A DNA stretch of 64,000 bases from Polyangiaceae bacterium (GCA_019637265.1 JAHBVY010000003.1:186001-250000); one strand, 5' to 3'; shown: positions 41,665-51,848, numbered from the stretch's first letter. The notes: generated from the letters alone by a model not told the origin. A program made the numbers and translations.

Positions 41665-43776
41665 CTACCCGCGCACCGTGCGAGCTACGTGCTCCACCAG
41701 CGCGCGCTCTTCGGTGGACACCGCTGGATCGCGCGGGCCAGCGAACGGGAGGTCACGGGAGCGCTGCCCGCGCGGGTGCGCCGTGAGCGTCGCCTGCTCG
41801 AGCTCGAGGCACTGGCCGTCCATCCCGAGGAGCAGCGCCGAGAGATCGGGCCCGACCGCGCGGCGCGGTGTTGGGCGCACCCCGAGCTGCTCCCCCGAGG
41901 GCAGGCGCGCGACGAAGCCCGCCAGCCGCTGCTCCACCGGGTCGCTGTAGGCGTCGCGCGCGCCCGGCGCGCCGCGCGCCAACCAGTCAGCCACGCTGAT
42001 GGATAGGTCCGTGTCTGGCGCCAAGCCCAGGGTCAGGCCCCGGCGCGCGACCTCGGCCTCCACCTCCGCCAAGCGGGCCTCGCCGCGCGCGGTGATCAGG
42101 CAGTCTTCCTGGCTGACCCCGAGCGCCACCCGGGCCGCCGCCAAGGCGGCCTCGTCTCGCTGGGGGTCACCGCGCGGCGCCGGGGCGCCGTTTCCGCGCG
42201 GTACCGCAGCACCTCCGCTCGGCGCTCCTTCGGAGGCCACACCTCGCGGCAGCGCAGCTCCGTACGTTTCACTGTCTTCACGCGGCGCGAGGTTGCCTGG
42301 GTTCATGACGCCGTCCGGGTCGAAGGCGCGCTGCACGCGGCGCACCAGCGCGACGCCGTAGCCCAGCTCGGCGCCCAGGCGCGGCGCCTTGCTGCGCCCC
42401 ACGCCGTGATGGTGGCTCAAGGTGCCGCCGGCGCCGATGGCGGCGTCGAGCGCGGCGCGCCAGGCGCGGTCGTACTTCTCCTTGGCGCGCTGGTCGTCTT
42501 CCGCGGAGCCAGAGAAGGTGAAGTAGATGCTGCACCCGTCGGGGTAGGCGTGGCTCAGGTGCGCCATCACCAGCACGTGGCGCCCCAGGGCGGCGCGCAC
42601 GGCGTCGTACAGCGGCTTCAGCTTGGACCAAGGCGCCGCCACCTCCATGGTGTCGCTGAACGCGCCCAGGCGGAACACCGGCGCTTGGCGGTAGCTCACG
42701 CTGTAGCGGTGCTCGAGCCAGTGGCGCGCGGGGCCTTCACCCAGCGCGAGGCCACCCAGGCGCTCGCACGTCGCTTCGGCGCGCGCGGCGTCGTCGGTCG
42801 TCTCTTCGGCGGTGCCCTCGAACACCAAGATGAGGCGCGCGCCGCCGAGCAGGTTGCCCTCCGTCGCCTCGATCAATTGGTTGAGCGCGCGCGGCGCGCG
42901 CAGGAGCGAGCGGAGCAGCTTGGGCCTTAGCGCGCCTTGGCTCTTGGGGCCGCTCTTCGAGGCGGGGCTCTTCACCGCGCCTTGCTTCAAGAAGAAGGTG
43001 TCCACCGGGTCGTAGAGCCGCGACACCGCGGGCCGCAGGCCCGCTTGAAACAGCTGCCGCAGCGCCTCCCAGCCAGCCTCCGTGGAGGGGAACTCGAAGG
43101 AGACGAAGGCGCGCGCGGTGGGCACCGGGTGGAGCCGCAGCTTGGCGCTCGTCACCACGCCGAGGGTGCCCTCGCTGCCAACCACCAATGGGATCAAGTT
43201 GGGGCCGAGCTGTCGCCGCTTCAGGGTGAGCTGCTGCCCGGTGCCGGTGACGACGTCGAGGCTCACCACCATGTCCTCGATCTTCCCGTACTTGCCCGAG
43301 CACTGCCCGGCGCCGCGCGCTGCGATCCAGCCGCCGACGGTGGAGCACAAGATGCTGCTCGGGAAGTGACCGATGGTGAAACCTGCGCGCTGGAGATCTT
43401 CCTCCAGGGTGATCCCCATCGCGCCCGCCTCCACGTCGATCAGCGGCGCGTCTTTTTCCACGTGCCAGCGCCGCAGGCGCTTGAGGTCGAGCACCAGGCC
43501 CGTGGACGTGGGGAGCACCCCGCCGCACACGCCGCTCCCCGCCCCGAACGGCGTCAGCGGGATCCCTTCCTCTCGCGCGAGGCGCACCAGCGCGGCTACT
43601 TGCGCGGGCGTCTCCGGCCACGCGATGGCCTGCGGGCGGTGCTCGGCGACCTCGCCCGCGCGGATGTCGATCAGCTTGCGCGGCCAGAGATCGCGCGCGT
43701 AAGCCACGCGGTCCGCTGCCTGGGTGCTGCAGCGCACGCCGGGGACGGCGCTCGCGATGGCTCGGGTGATGTCCAC
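41665..43776 (-). CDS. FAD-linked oxidase (glycolate oxidase/alkyl-DHAP synthase-like) with an extra C-terminal half domain
   Basis: A 703-residue flavoenzyme. Residues 1-500 form a normal FAD_binding_4 (PCMH) plus FAD-oxidase_C protein: PFGAGSGVCGGVLP, STVGGWIAARGAGQCSGKYG, LVVGSEGTLGVVTSAKLRLHP, then HLSHAYPDGCSIYFTF, GTLSHHHGVGRSKAPRL and DPDGVMNPGNL. This matches oxidases of the D-2-hydroxyacid, glycolate and alkyldihydroxyacetonephosphate-synthase group. After an Ala/Gly/Pro linker (about 502-540), residues 570-670 (LSISVADWLARGAPGARDAY ... GPDLSALLLGMDG, LEQATLTAHP) resemble the second half of another PCMH domain without the FAD-binding loop. Substrate unknown. ATG at 43776. Confidence 0.88.
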   Translation of the reverse strand: MDITRAIASAVPGVRCSTQAADRVAYARDLWPRKLIDIRAGEVAEHRPQAIAWPETPAQVAALVRLAREEGIPLTPFGAGSGVCGGVLPTSTGLVLDLKRLRRWHVEKDAPLIDVEAGAMGITLEEDLQRAGFTIGHFPSSILCSTVGGWIAARGAGQCSGKYGKIEDMVVSLDVVTGTGQQLTLKRRQLGPNLIPLVVGSEGTLGVVTSAKLRLHPVPTARAFVSFEFPSTEAGWEALRQLFQAGLRPAVSRLYDPVDTFFLKQGAVKSPASKSGPKSQGALRPKLLRSLLRAPRALNQLIEATEGNLLGGARLILVFEGTAEETTDDAARAEATCERLGGLALGEGPARHWLEHRYSVSYRQAPVFRLGAFSDTMEVAAPWSKLKPLYDAVRAALGRHVLVMAHLSHAYPDGCSIYFTFSGSAEDDQRAKEKYDRAWRAALDAAIGAGGTLSHHHGVGRSKAPRLGAELGYGVALVRRVQRAFDPDGVMNPGNLAPREDSETYGAALPRGVASEGAPSGGAAVPRGNGAPAPRGDPQRDEAALAAARVALGVSQEDCLITARGEARLAEVEAEVARRGLTLGLAPDTDLSISVADWLARGAPGARDAYSDPVEQRLAGFVARLPSGEQLGVRPTPRRAVGPDLSALLLGMDGQCLELEQATLTAHPRGQRSRDLPFAGPRDPAVSTEERALVEHVARTVRG

Positions 43777-43905
43777 GCCTCCCTTTTAGCCTTTCCGCCG
43801 AGCGACAGGAACCAGCGCGGCGTCGCGCGAGCCGAACACTGACGCGCTCAGGGCGCGGCGAACGTCCTGCTAGGTTTGTCGGCTGGCTCTCGGTATAGAG
43901 GTGAG

Positions 43906-44313
43906 GTGCCGCGCCTGACTCAGCTCTTGTGGCCAGCTGCCCTGTCATCACGAGCGGTCGTGCTGCCGGGGGCGCTGCTGCTGTTCGTGGCGGCGTGCGG
44001 TGGGGCCGCGGGCTCCACGTCGGGTGAGGCGCCACGCTCGGGGGGCGCTGGGGGCGATCGCACGGCGCCGGACGGAGCCGAGGTCGAGGGTGAGGCCGCT
44101 GCTGGGCGCTGCGACGATGGGAGCTGCGTCGAGTGCGGGGAGGGCCTGTGCCTCGCTGGGTCTTACTGCGAGCTGACGAGCGACGGGAGCGCGGGTTGCA
44201 GCTGGTCCGAGGCGTGCGTCGAGCGCCCCACCTGCGATTGCCTGCGCCCGACCCTCGATCCTGGCTGCACCTGTGAGACGCAGGGTGGCGGCGCCACGGT
44301 GCGCTGTCGCTAA
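43906..44313 (+). CDS. Small cysteine-rich lipoprotein
   Basis: A 135-residue predicted lipoprotein. The signal region AVVLPGALLLFVAACGG has a good lipobox (VAAC). A Gly/Ser/Glu-rich linker follows, then a compact cysteine-rich end with about 13 Cys (CDDGSCVECGEGLC, GSYCELTSDGSAGC, CDCLRPTLDPGCTCE), likely disulfide-bonded at the cell surface. The GTG at 43906 follows AGAGG; an upstream TTG at 43876 is possible. Its stop codon overlaps that of the convergent gene at 44310. Family not recognised. Confidence 0.68.
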   Translation: MPRLTQLLWPAALSSRAVVLPGALLLFVAACGGAAGSTSGEAPRSGGAGGDRTAPDGAEVEGEAAAGRCDDGSCVECGEGLCLAGSYCELTSDGSAGCSWSEACVERPTCDCLRPTLDPGCTCETQGGGATVRCR

Positions 44314-44722
44314 GGCGCCGGCAGGTCTAGCTCGGGGAAGTCGTCGCGCAGCCGCGCGAGGCTCGCCTCCACGCGCTCTCGATCGGCCGCCTCCAGCTCA
44401 TGCTCCCCCGCGCGGCTCAGAGCATAGCTGACGAGGGAGGCCTCGAGCGGGCTCAGCGAGGTGGAGCGCTGGTAGGCTAGATTTTCCACTCGGAAACGCA
44501 GCAGCACCGCGCCGTCGGAGAGCTCGATCCGGCCGAGCAGCTCGGCGCGCTCGCGCCCTTGCCCCAAGAGCTGGCGGATGAGGCCGCGTAGCCGCCTAGC
44601 GCGGCGCCGCACCCGGCGACCTTCGGCCCCCTCGTACAGGTGATAGAAGCGGTTGCGAGAGAAGGTGGCCGGGGCGAGCACCAGCGCGCAGAGCAGCGCG
44701 TCCGGGTGCGGGCTCACGCGCG

Positions 44723-44726
<4 letters not shown>
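44310..44726 (-). CDS. Hypothetical protein coupled to prfA
   Basis: A 138-residue basic then acidic soluble protein (SRNRFYHLYEGAEGRRVRRR, RIELSDGAVLLRFRVENLAY, LEAADRERVEASLARLRDDF). It has no membrane segment and no motif I can assign. Its GTG start at 44726 overlaps the prfA stop (GTGA), so it is probably translated with release factor 1. It occupies the place where prmC, the release-factor methyltransferase, commonly sits, but it is far too short and shows no methyltransferase motif. Its stop overlaps that of the convergent lipoprotein gene. Confidence 0.65.
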
Positions 44727-45796
<1,070 letters not shown>

Positions 45797-45847
45797 GACG
45801 GCAGCTTGAGTGGGGTGCGGGGAGCCGCCTGCGCTGCGAACGTCCGA

Positions 45848-46045
45848 TTACTTGCCGTACTTCTTGCGGAAGCGGTCGATGCGGCCGGCGGTGTCGACGA
45901 AGCGCTGCTTGCCGGTGAAGAAGGGGTGGCACTGTGAGCACACGTCCACCCGGAGCTCCTTCGAGGTGGAGCGCGTGGCGAACTGGTGACCGCAGGCGCA
46001 GCTGGCTTGGACGGTGTGGTAGTCGGGGTGGAGTTCCTGCTTCAT
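45848..46045 (-). CDS. rpmE: 50S ribosomal protein L31, zinc-binding type
   Basis: A 65-residue L31 of the C+ (zinc-containing) form. Four cysteines (C16, C18, C36, C39) in SCACGHQF and [10 protein letters not shown] give the zinc ribbon. [20 protein letters not shown] and [10 protein letters not shown] are the family blocks. Zinc-binding L31 is the form used when zinc is plentiful; no zinc-free paralogue is seen in this window. ATG at 46045 follows AGAGAGCAG. Likely cotranscribed with prfA. Confidence 0.97.
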   Translation of the reverse strand: MKQELHPDYHTVQASCACGHQFATRSTSKELRVDVCSQCHPFFTGKQRFVDTAGRIDRFRKKYGK

Positions 46046-46277
46046 GATCTGCTCTCTAATCTCTGCGAGGCCGCTCTGTGAGCCTCGCGCTGGTGGCTGG
46101 CAGGGCCAGGCGCACGCTGGGGCCGCGCAACCTAGTCCTCGGGAGCGCCTCGCACAAGTCCACGCGCGGGTCGCAGCTCAGACTGGCTAGCTTGCCGGCC
46201 AAGCGGCCGATTTTGAGGCATCCATGGCCATGCCCGCATGGGGAGCTGCTCGGCGCGCGCTCGCGGAGACGTAGGCT

Positions 46278-46293
46278 GCGGTGCCGTCCAACC
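46278..46293. repeat. Copy of the GCGGTGCCGTCCAACC dispersed motif
   Basis: Exact GCGGTGCCGTCCAACC in the rpmE-DUF362 gap. Confidence 0.6.
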
Positions 46294-46507
46294 TCCCCAC
46301 CCTCACGTGAGCCCGTGCTCCGAGCGACTCGGACCTTCCGTGGATCTTGCTCACCGGCGCTCAGGAGCCACGGAAATGGCAGCCGGGGAATAAGGTGCGC
46401 ACCTGGCCCGCTGGCTCAACTCCCGCGCGAGGGTCGGGGGGTGGCCCAGGGCGTCGTGGCTCGGCCTCCGAAGCCCGCCTGCGGCAGGCGGCCGCGCGGA
46501 CGGTGAA

Positions 46508-46560
46508 ATCTAGAAAAAATCAATAATATCAACTAGATAAAGAAACTTGACGTTACGTCA
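46508..46560 (+). promoter_or_regulatory. AT-rich probable promoter with TGACG/CGTCA inverted repeat
   Basis: About 50 bp of AT-rich DNA (AATCAATAATATCAACTAG) in a GC-rich region, ending 22 bp before the DUF362 start. TGACG and CGTCA (46548-46552, 46556-46560) around TTA form a possible operator. ATCAACTAG is shared with the island before the sigma gene at 2471. Function inferred. Confidence 0.45.
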
Positions 46561-46581
46561 TTCCTCGCTCAAGGTGAAGCC

Positions 46582-47574
46582 ATGGCAGTAGACCGGCCAG
46601 GGGATCCCCCTCGCATCATCACCCGTCGGGAGGTGATCACCCGCGTGGGGCTGACCACCGCCGCCCTCGGCGCCGCGGGGTGGGTCACCAAGCTGACCTA
46701 CGACCCGGGTGGGTTCGACGTGACGCGCCACACCGGTGAGCGTCAGGTGCGGGACTTCCGGCCGAAAGCGGCGGAGCACCCCGTGATGGCGATCGCCAAG
46801 AGCAGCCAGGACCCAGCTGCCCTGACGCGGCTGGCCATCGACGCGATTGGGGGGATGAAGCGCTTCATTTCGCGGGGGGACGTGGTCGCGGTGAAGCCCA
46901 ACATCGGTTGGGATCGGCAGCCGGCCCACGCCGCCAACACCAACCCGCTGGTGGTGGCGGAGGTGGTTCGCCAGGTGTTTGACGCCGGGGCGTCCAAGGT
47001 GGTGGTGACGGACGCCTCGTGTAACGAGCCGAACCGCTGCTTCCAGCGGAGCGGCATTTGGCGCGCCACCCACGCGCTGGGCGCCACGGTGGTCATCCCA
47101 GCTGAGCATCGCTTCCGTGAGATCCGGATGCGCGGCGACGTGCTCGACCTGTGGCCGGTGTACACGCCGCTCGTCAACGCGGACAAGGTGATCAACATCC
47201 CGGTCGCCAAGCACCACAACCTCTCGAAGTACACCGGGGCGATGAAGAACTGGTACGGCCTGCTCGGCGGGCGCCGGAACCGCCTGCACCAGAACATCGA
47301 CACCAGCATCGCGGATCTCGCCACCTTCATGCGCCCCACCTTGACGGTGCTCGACGCCACGCGCGTGCTCATGCGCAACGGCCCTCAAGGCGGCAACATC
47401 GACGACGCGCGGGACATGCACCAAGTCATCGCCAGTCTGGATGAGGTCGCGGTGGACGCTTACGGCAGCACGCTCATCGGCGAGAAGCCGGAGAACGTGA
47501 AGTACCTGGCGATGGCGCACGAGCGCGGTATTGGCAACATGCACTGGCAAGAGGTGCGCTACGTCGAGGTCTAG
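46582..47574 (+). CDS. Tat-exported DUF362 domain protein
   Basis: A 330-residue protein. TRREVITRVGLTTAALGAAG is a twin-arginine signal, so it is likely exported folded with a cofactor. The DUF362 domain follows: VVAVKPNIGWDRQPAHAANT, VVVTDASCNEPNRCF, VINIPVAKHHNLSKYTGAMK and NWYGLLGGRR. DUF362 proteins often come with ferredoxin domains and are suspected metalloproteins, but their reaction is not established. ATG at 46582. The polyferredoxin gene starts 8 bp after the stop, so both act together; electron input from that protein is a reasonable inference. Confidence 0.88.
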   Translation: MAVDRPGDPPRIITRREVITRVGLTTAALGAAGWVTKLTYDPGGFDVTRHTGERQVRDFRPKAAEHPVMAIAKSSQDPAALTRLAIDAIGGMKRFISRGDVVAVKPNIGWDRQPAHAANTNPLVVAEVVRQVFDAGASKVVVTDASCNEPNRCFQRSGIWRATHALGATVVIPAEHRFREIRMRGDVLDLWPVYTPLVNADKVINIPVAKHHNLSKYTGAMKNWYGLLGGRRNRLHQNIDTSIADLATFMRPTLTVLDATRVLMRNGPQGGNIDDARDMHQVIASLDEVAVDAYGSTLIGEKPENVKYLAMAHERGIGNMHWQEVRYVEV

Positions 47575-47582
47575 CCCGAGCC

Positions 47583-49790
47583 ATGCAATCAACGCCGAAC
47601 CGAGGACCTACCAGGTCTCCCGTGGGGGACCTCCCTGCGCCCATCCCGTGGCTCTCGGGGGTGGGGGTGGTTCAGGCGATCGACAGCGTGCCCACCCGGG
47701 GCGCGCTCAGCGCTGATTGGGAGCGGCGTGCTGACGTCGAGCGGCGCGCTGCTCGGCTGGGTCCGGCGCAGCCTCAGGTACCGCCACAGGCGCGGGTTGG
47801 CGCGAACGGTCGTCGTCAGCTGCCGGTGCTGGGCGCTGCGGTGGCGAGCGGCGCTGCGGCCGCGCCGAGCGGCGCTGCAGCTCTGGTGAGCGCGCAGGGT
47901 GGCAGTGCACCTGACGGTGCGTCGATTTCCGGCGATACGGGGGCCTCGGGGGTAGGCGCAGCGACCGGTACGGCGCACGAGCCAGGTGGCGCGGGGCGTC
48001 AGGCGACGTCGGCGGTCATCGACTCACCGGCTCCACCCGCGCCGAAGGCAGCTCCCAAGCCCGAGAAGCCCGTGAAGCAGGGCAAGAAGCGCCCGGGCTC
48101 GGGTATACCCGCACGGAAAATCATCCGCGCGCTGGTCTGGGTGCGGCGGGTGTCGCAGGTCGGGTTCTTCGCGCTGTTCCTCTACCTGCTGTTCCAGACG
48201 GCGTTCCGCGGCACCTTCTCGGCGGAGGCGGGGGAGCCGGTGCGGCTGCCGTACCCGGTGGAGGCGTTCCTCTCGGCGGATCCGTTCGTCGCCGCGATGA
48301 CGTTCTTGTCCACGCACACCGTGTACCGCGGCATGGCGTGGGCGCTGGTGGTGCTGGCGCTCACCTTGGTGTTCGGGCGCGTGTTCTGCGGGTGGATTTG
48401 CCCGTTCGGGACGATGCACCACTTCTTCTCGTGGATCTTCCCGTCGCGCTACGTGAAGGGCAGCAAGCGCGTGAACGCGAACACCACCAAGTGGTGGCAG
48501 TCAGGGAAATACTACCTGATGATCGCGTTCCTCGCGGCGGCGGCGGCGGGCAGCGCCATCGGTGGCCTGCTGGACCCCATCTGCGTGGCGGTGCGCACGA
48601 TTGGCCTGGGGGTGATCCCAGCGCTGCAGTACCTGGGGCTCTATTCGAGCAGCGTGGTGGCTGAGAGCAACGTGCGCCCCCTGCAAATGGCGAGCGACTC
48701 CACGCAGGATTTCCTCGCGCAAACGGTTTGGACCTCGCAGCAGGCCTACTTCCACCAGACTTGGTTCATCGTCTTCACGCTGGTAGCCATCCTGTTCATG
48801 AACCGCTTCATCCCGCGGTTCTGGTGCCGCGCGCTGTGCCCGCTCGGCGCGTTCCTGGGCGTTTTCTCGCGCTTCGCGCTGTTCGGGATGGAGAAAGATC
48901 ACTCGAAGTGCACGGACTGCAACCTGTGCCTCGTGGACTGCCAGGGCGCGGATAGCCCTCAAGGTGGCGTCAAGCATCGTCAGGATGAGTGCCATATGTG
49001 CCTCAACTGCGAGACCGCCTGCCCGGAGGACGTGATCAAGTTTCGCTTCCTGCCGAATCGTAAGGGCACCATCCAGAAGCCGAGCCTGGAGCGTCGCACG
49101 GCGCTGGCCTCGGCCGCCGCGGGCGCCGTCACCATCCCCGCGATGCGCATCGCCAACTGGCCTGACCGCGCCTACAGCGAGAAGGTGATTCGCCCGCCGG
49201 GCTCGGTGGATGAGCGTGAGTTCCTCGAGCGCTGCATCCGCTGCGCGGAGTGCATGAAGGTGTGCCCGAACAACGCGCTGCACCCCGCGTTCTTCGAGGC
49301 CGGCCTGGAGGGGCTGTGGACGCCGATTTTGATCCCGCGGATTGGCTATTGTGAGTTCTCGTGCGTGCTGTGTGGTCAGGTGTGCCCCACCGGCGCCATC
49401 CAGAAGATCGACGAGAAGCAGAAGATGGGCATTGGGCAGAAGCCCATCACCCTCGGCACCGCCATGTACGATCAGGGTCGCTGTCTACCTTGGGCGATGG
49501 CCACCCCGTGCATCGTGTGTGAGGAGTTCTGCCCCACGTCGCCCAAGGCGATTTGGGCGGAGGAGCTGGACGTCCCCAAGCGCGAGTCGGAGTACGACGG
49601 CTCGGGCCACGCGAAGATGACCACGGTGCGCGTCCAGCGCCCCCAAGTGGACCCCACCTTGTGCATCGGCTGCGGCGCTTGCGAGAAGGTGTGCCCCATC
49701 GTGGACAAGCCCGCGGTGTACGTGACCAACGCCGGCGAGACGCGCTCGAAGACGAACGTCATCCTGCTCGAGAACACCAGCTACAGCTGA
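47583..49790 (+). CDS. NapH/CcoG-like membrane polyferredoxin
   Basis: A 735-residue iron-sulfur membrane protein. Residues 1-170 are an unusual Ala/Gly/Pro-rich low-complexity extension. About four to five membrane segments follow, with the two CxxxCP signatures CGWICPFG and CRALCPLGAF typical of NapH/NosR/CcoG proteins. A long series of [4Fe-4S] ferredoxin motifs comes next: CTDCNLCLVDC, CHMCLNCETACP, CIRCAECMKVCP, CEFSCVLCGQVCP, CIVCEEFCP and CIGCGACEKVCP. An internal ERRTALASAAAGAV may help export of the second half. It probably carries electrons across or along the membrane to the DUF362 protein beside it. ATG at 47583. Confidence 0.88.
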   Translation: MQSTPNRGPTRSPVGDLPAPIPWLSGVGVVQAIDSVPTRGALSADWERRADVERRAARLGPAQPQVPPQARVGANGRRQLPVLGAAVASGAAAAPSGAAALVSAQGGSAPDGASISGDTGASGVGAATGTAHEPGGAGRQATSAVIDSPAPPAPKAAPKPEKPVKQGKKRPGSGIPARKIIRALVWVRRVSQVGFFALFLYLLFQTAFRGTFSAEAGEPVRLPYPVEAFLSADPFVAAMTFLSTHTVYRGMAWALVVLALTLVFGRVFCGWICPFGTMHHFFSWIFPSRYVKGSKRVNANTTKWWQSGKYYLMIAFLAAAAAGSAIGGLLDPICVAVRTIGLGVIPALQYLGLYSSSVVAESNVRPLQMASDSTQDFLAQTVWTSQQAYFHQTWFIVFTLVAILFMNRFIPRFWCRALCPLGAFLGVFSRFALFGMEKDHSKCTDCNLCLVDCQGADSPQGGVKHRQDECHMCLNCETACPEDVIKFRFLPNRKGTIQKPSLERRTALASAAAGAVTIPAMRIANWPDRAYSEKVIRPPGSVDEREFLERCIRCAECMKVCPNNALHPAFFEAGLEGLWTPILIPRIGYCEFSCVLCGQVCPTGAIQKIDEKQKMGIGQKPITLGTAMYDQGRCLPWAMATPCIVCEEFCPTSPKAIWAEELDVPKRESEYDGSGHAKMTTVRVQRPQVDPTLCIGCGACEKVCPIVDKPAVYVTNAGETRSKTNVILLENTSYS

Positions 49791-49913
49791 GCCTCCCTCG
49801 CCACCTGGCTGCGGCGTGTGACACGCGAGCCTCGGGTGCGGTACACCGCGCGCGACGCTCGCGGTCTCCCGGGTGGCCGTGAGGGCTCTCGGGCGCGGGC
49901 GTGGAGCCTGTGC

Positions 49914-51668
49914 ATGCATCCCCTGAAGCGCCTCCTGGAGTACGCGCGCCGTTGGCGGACGAACATCCGCCTGGCCGCGCTGTTCTCGGTCCTGAACAAG
50001 GTCTTCGACGTCTTACCCGAGCTCTTGATCGGCGTGGCGGTGGACGTCGTCGTCAATCGTCAAGAGTCCTTCCTGGCGCGGCTCGGGCTGAGCGACCCGG
50101 TGGACCAGCTCATCTGCCTCACCGCGCTCACGGTGCTGGTGTGGGGGCTCGAGTCGCTCACCGAGTATTTCGCCAAGGTCAAATGGCAGAACCTGGCGCA
50201 GGACATCCAGCACGCGCTCCGCAGCGAAACCTACGCACACCTGACTAAATTGCGCCCTGCCACGCTGACCGAGCTCCGCACCGGGCGCGTGATGGCGGTG
50301 ATGAACGAGGACGTGAACCAGATCGAGCGCTTCGTGAACAGCGGCGCGCACGATCTGATCCAGGTGGCCTGCTCGAGCCTCTTGGTCGGCGCGGTGTTCT
50401 TCGCGCTCACCCCGAGCCTCGCGGTGCTCGCGCTGATCCCGGTGCCGCTGATCGTGGTGGGGGCGTTCTGGTTCCTCCGGCGCCTCCAGCCGCGCTACCG
50501 GGCGGCGCGCGAGGCGGCGGGCACCGTCTCCCACCGTTTGAACAACAGCCTGCTCGGCATGAGCACGATCCAGGCCTACACCGCGGAGACCTTCGAGCAG
50601 GGGCAGCTGACCGCGGCTTCCGACGCCTACCGCGCGCGCAGCGCCGACGCGATCCGGGTGGCGGCGGCCATCACCCCGGTGATCCGCCTCGCGATCCTCG
50701 CGGGCTTCGTCGCCACGCTTTTGTACGGTGGCCTGCTCACCTTGCGCGGCGAGCTCGGCGTGGGGAGCTACTCCGCGCTCGTCTACCTCACGCAGCGGCT
50801 CTTGTGGCCGCTCACGCGCCTGGCGGACATGACGGACGTCTATCAGCGCGCGATGACCTCGGTGGAGCGCGTGGATGGCTTACTCCAGCTGCCCATCCCT
50901 CACGCGGCGGCGACCGCGAGCCTGGAGGCGCCGGTGCGTGGCGAGGTGCGCTTCGATTCAGTGAGCTTTGCTTACGATGAGGCGCTGGTGCTCCGGGGCG
51001 TGAGCCTCACGGCCTTGGCGGGGCGCACCGTGGGGCTAGTGGGTCAAACGGGCAGCGGCAAGAGCACGCTGCTGAAGCTCTTGCTCCGCTTCGAAGAGCA
51101 GGGTGAGGGCTCTATCACGCTGGATGGCGTCGATGTCTCCCAGCTCGACCCACGTGAGCTGCGCGGACAGATTGGCTATGTCGCTCAAGATCCTTTCCTG
51201 ACTGACGGCACGCTGCTCGAGAACATCGCCTATGGTGATCCAGCGCCAGACATCGCGCGCGCCGAGCAGGCCGCGCGCGCCGCGGAGGCGCACGGCTTCA
51301 TCGCGGCGCTGCCTGACGGGTACCAAAGCCAAGTGGGGGAGCGCGGGCTCCAGCTCTCCGGTGGTCAGCGGCAACGGGTGGCCTTGGCGCGCGCGCTGTA
51401 TCGGGATCCGCCCATCTTGGTGCTGGATGAGGCCACCTCCGCTGTCGATAATGAAACGGAGGCCGCCATCTCGCGCTCGATGCGGCGCGCCGCGAAGGGG
51501 CGCACGCTGATCGTCGTCGCCCATCGCCTGAGCACCGTACGCCACGCAGACGAGCTGTTCGTGCTGGATGGCGGCCAAGTCGTCGAACGCGGCACCCACG
51601 AAGAGCTCGTCCAACGCGGCGGCGGCTACGCCGCGCTGTGGCGACTCCAAACGGGCGAAGAGGCTTGA
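49914..51668 (+). CDS. ABC exporter, fused permease and ATPase
   Basis: A 584-residue half transporter of the lipid/multidrug exporter class. About six membrane segments fill residues 1-320. The ATPase has GQTGSGKSTLLKLLLRFEEQ (Walker A), a Q-loop at GYVAQDPFLTDG, LSGGQRQRVALARAL (signature) and ILVLDEATSAVD (Walker B), then the H-loop VAHRLST. Active sites are intact, so a homodimer should work. I chose the ATG at 49914 (MHPLKRLLEYARRW), after a GGAG; in-frame codons upstream look non-coding. It follows the polyferredoxin gene by 123 bp. Substrate unknown. Confidence 0.9.
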   Translation: MHPLKRLLEYARRWRTNIRLAALFSVLNKVFDVLPELLIGVAVDVVVNRQESFLARLGLSDPVDQLICLTALTVLVWGLESLTEYFAKVKWQNLAQDIQHALRSETYAHLTKLRPATLTELRTGRVMAVMNEDVNQIERFVNSGAHDLIQVACSSLLVGAVFFALTPSLAVLALIPVPLIVVGAFWFLRRLQPRYRAAREAAGTVSHRLNNSLLGMSTIQAYTAETFEQGQLTAASDAYRARSADAIRVAAAITPVIRLAILAGFVATLLYGGLLTLRGELGVGSYSALVYLTQRLLWPLTRLADMTDVYQRAMTSVERVDGLLQLPIPHAAATASLEAPVRGEVRFDSVSFAYDEALVLRGVSLTALAGRTVGLVGQTGSGKSTLLKLLLRFEEQGEGSITLDGVDVSQLDPRELRGQIGYVAQDPFLTDGTLLENIAYGDPAPDIARAEQAARAAEAHGFIAALPDGYQSQVGERGLQLSGGQRQRVALARALYRDPPILVLDEATSAVDNETEAAISRSMRRAAKGRTLIVVAHRLSTVRHADELFVLDGGQVVERGTHEELVQRGGGYAALWRLQTGEEA

Positions 51669-51717
51669 GGGTGCAGCGCCATCCCCTGATTTACCCCACG
51701 GTTCGCGCAGTGTACCG

Positions 51718-51745
51718 GTAGGGGCGAATCATCATTCGCCCCTAC
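51718..51745. repeat. Perfect hairpin, dispersed GCCCCTAC family
   Basis: Arms GTAGGGGCGAAT and ATTCGCCCCTAC, 12 bp each, around CATC. This is the best-preserved member of the family. It sits 50 bp after the ABC exporter stop and could double as a terminator hairpin. Confidence 0.85.
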
Positions 51746-51830
51746 GTCGCGGCGAGACCCAGCGCCGTGGAGCAGCCGGCACGGCGCCGGGCGGCGCTAG
51801 GATCTGCCGCCACGAATCATTCGATCGACT

Positions 51831-51848
51831 ACCCAACCCCCAAAACCC
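51831..51848. repeat. Copy of the CCAAACCCCCAAAACC-type motif
   Basis: Reads ACCCAACCCCCAAAACCC, between convergent genes. Confidence 0.5.

Larger units (their letters stand above)
46046..46581. other. Long intergenic region between rpmE and the DUF362 gene
   Basis: About 535 bp between divergent genes. It holds one GCGGTGCCGTCCAACC copy (46278-46293) and, at its right end, a sharply AT-rich probable promoter (46508-46560). Open frames across the rest have no coding character. No tRNA or other RNA gene recognised. Confidence 0.5.
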
